Shown here in pieces: positions 5,589 through 5,720 of a DNA stretch of 5,720 nucleotides. The stretch's first letter is position 1, and each line of letters begins with the position of its first letter. Source of the stretch: SAR116 cluster bacterium (GTDB lineage: Bacteria > Pseudomonadota > Alphaproteobacteria > Puniceispirillales > Puniceispirillaceae); assembly GCA_004213025.1 (NCBI GenBank), contig SHBC01000080.1, positions 1 to 5,720 of the forward strand, read 5' to 3'. The position numbers and the translations under genes are program-made. The notes beneath the pieces are model-generated. The model saw only the letters and a list, made by a program, of their open reading frames with translations. It was not told the origin of the DNA and searched no databases.

Positions 5589-5720
5589 ATGAACACCCGG
5601 TCACCGGCCGGCCAGTCACCGATTGGCGACCATATCTCGACGACGCTGCATGGCGGCAACCAGGTCAGCGTCGGGCAGTATAATGAGCGACTCGTGATTT
5701 CGCTGCTGCGCCGCCATGGC
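5589..5720 (+). CDS. Probable ROK-family transcriptional regulator, N-terminal fragment (runs off right edge)
   Basis: The first 44 codons of a plus-strand gene, open to the window end. The start ATG 5589 is preceded by GGGGGA (5575-5580) with an 8-nt spacer. A short, polar, probably disordered stretch is followed by VGQYNERLVISLLRRHG (28-44). This matches the first helix of the winged helix-turn-helix in ROK repressors (Mlc/NagC/XylR type), where an N-x-x-x-V/L-x-x-x-L-R-R-x-G pattern is typical. Family members sense sugars or sugar phosphates through a C-terminal kinase-like domain, not visible here. Divergence from an Entner-Doudoroff cluster suggests it controls gap-zwf-edd-eda, perhaps through the palindrome at 5357-5383; that is inference. 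The frame is open far upstream through in-frame GTG codons, so a longer protein is possible but less likely. Another winged-helix family cannot be excluded from so short a piece. Confidence 0.72.
   Translation, partial: MNTRSPAGQSPIGDHISTTLHGGNQVSVGQYNERLVISLLRRHG

Overview
The window is a central-carbon gene cluster from a bacterium with GC-rich coding DNA. By protein similarity and gene order it is most likely an alphaproteobacterium; this is inferred from recall and no search was run. Five genes lie on the minus strand and are read from right to left: gap (5299-4301), zwf (4238-2790), edd (2622-796), eda (792-172) and the first 55 codons of a probable MFS transporter (165-1, running off the left edge). 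A sixth gene, a probable ROK-family regulator, starts at 5589 on the plus strand and runs off the right edge. It is therefore divergent from gap.

Together the four complete enzymes form an almost complete Entner-Doudoroff module. Zwf oxidises glucose-6-phosphate, Edd dehydrates 6-phosphogluconate to KDPG, Eda splits KDPG to pyruvate and glyceraldehyde-3-phosphate, and Gap oxidises the latter to 1,3-bisphosphoglycerate. The lactonase gene pgl, often found beside zwf, is absent. All four enzymes have full family length and intact catalytic motifs, with no frameshift or truncation.

The layout suggests one gap-zwf-edd-eda-MFS transcription unit. The spacings are 62 bp (gap-zwf), 167 bp (zwf-edd), 3 bp (edd-eda) and 6 bp (eda-MFS). 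No convincing terminator was seen anywhere. The zwf-edd gap holds a good sigma70-like promoter followed by six 18-bp tandem repeat units; the last unit supplies the edd Shine-Dalgarno sequence. The edd-eda-MFS part may therefore be transcribed separately and have an unusual repetitive leader.

The 289-bp divergent region between gap and the regulator holds a sigma70-like gap promoter, an AT-rich 27-bp imperfect palindrome next to its -35 box (a candidate operator), and a 12-bp tandem repeat upstream of the regulator start. The enzymes themselves are ordinary. The unusual content is in the two intergenic regions, each of which carries a short tandem array whose period is a multiple of three. 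Nothing here looks like a mobile element, CRISPR array, RNA gene or defence system.
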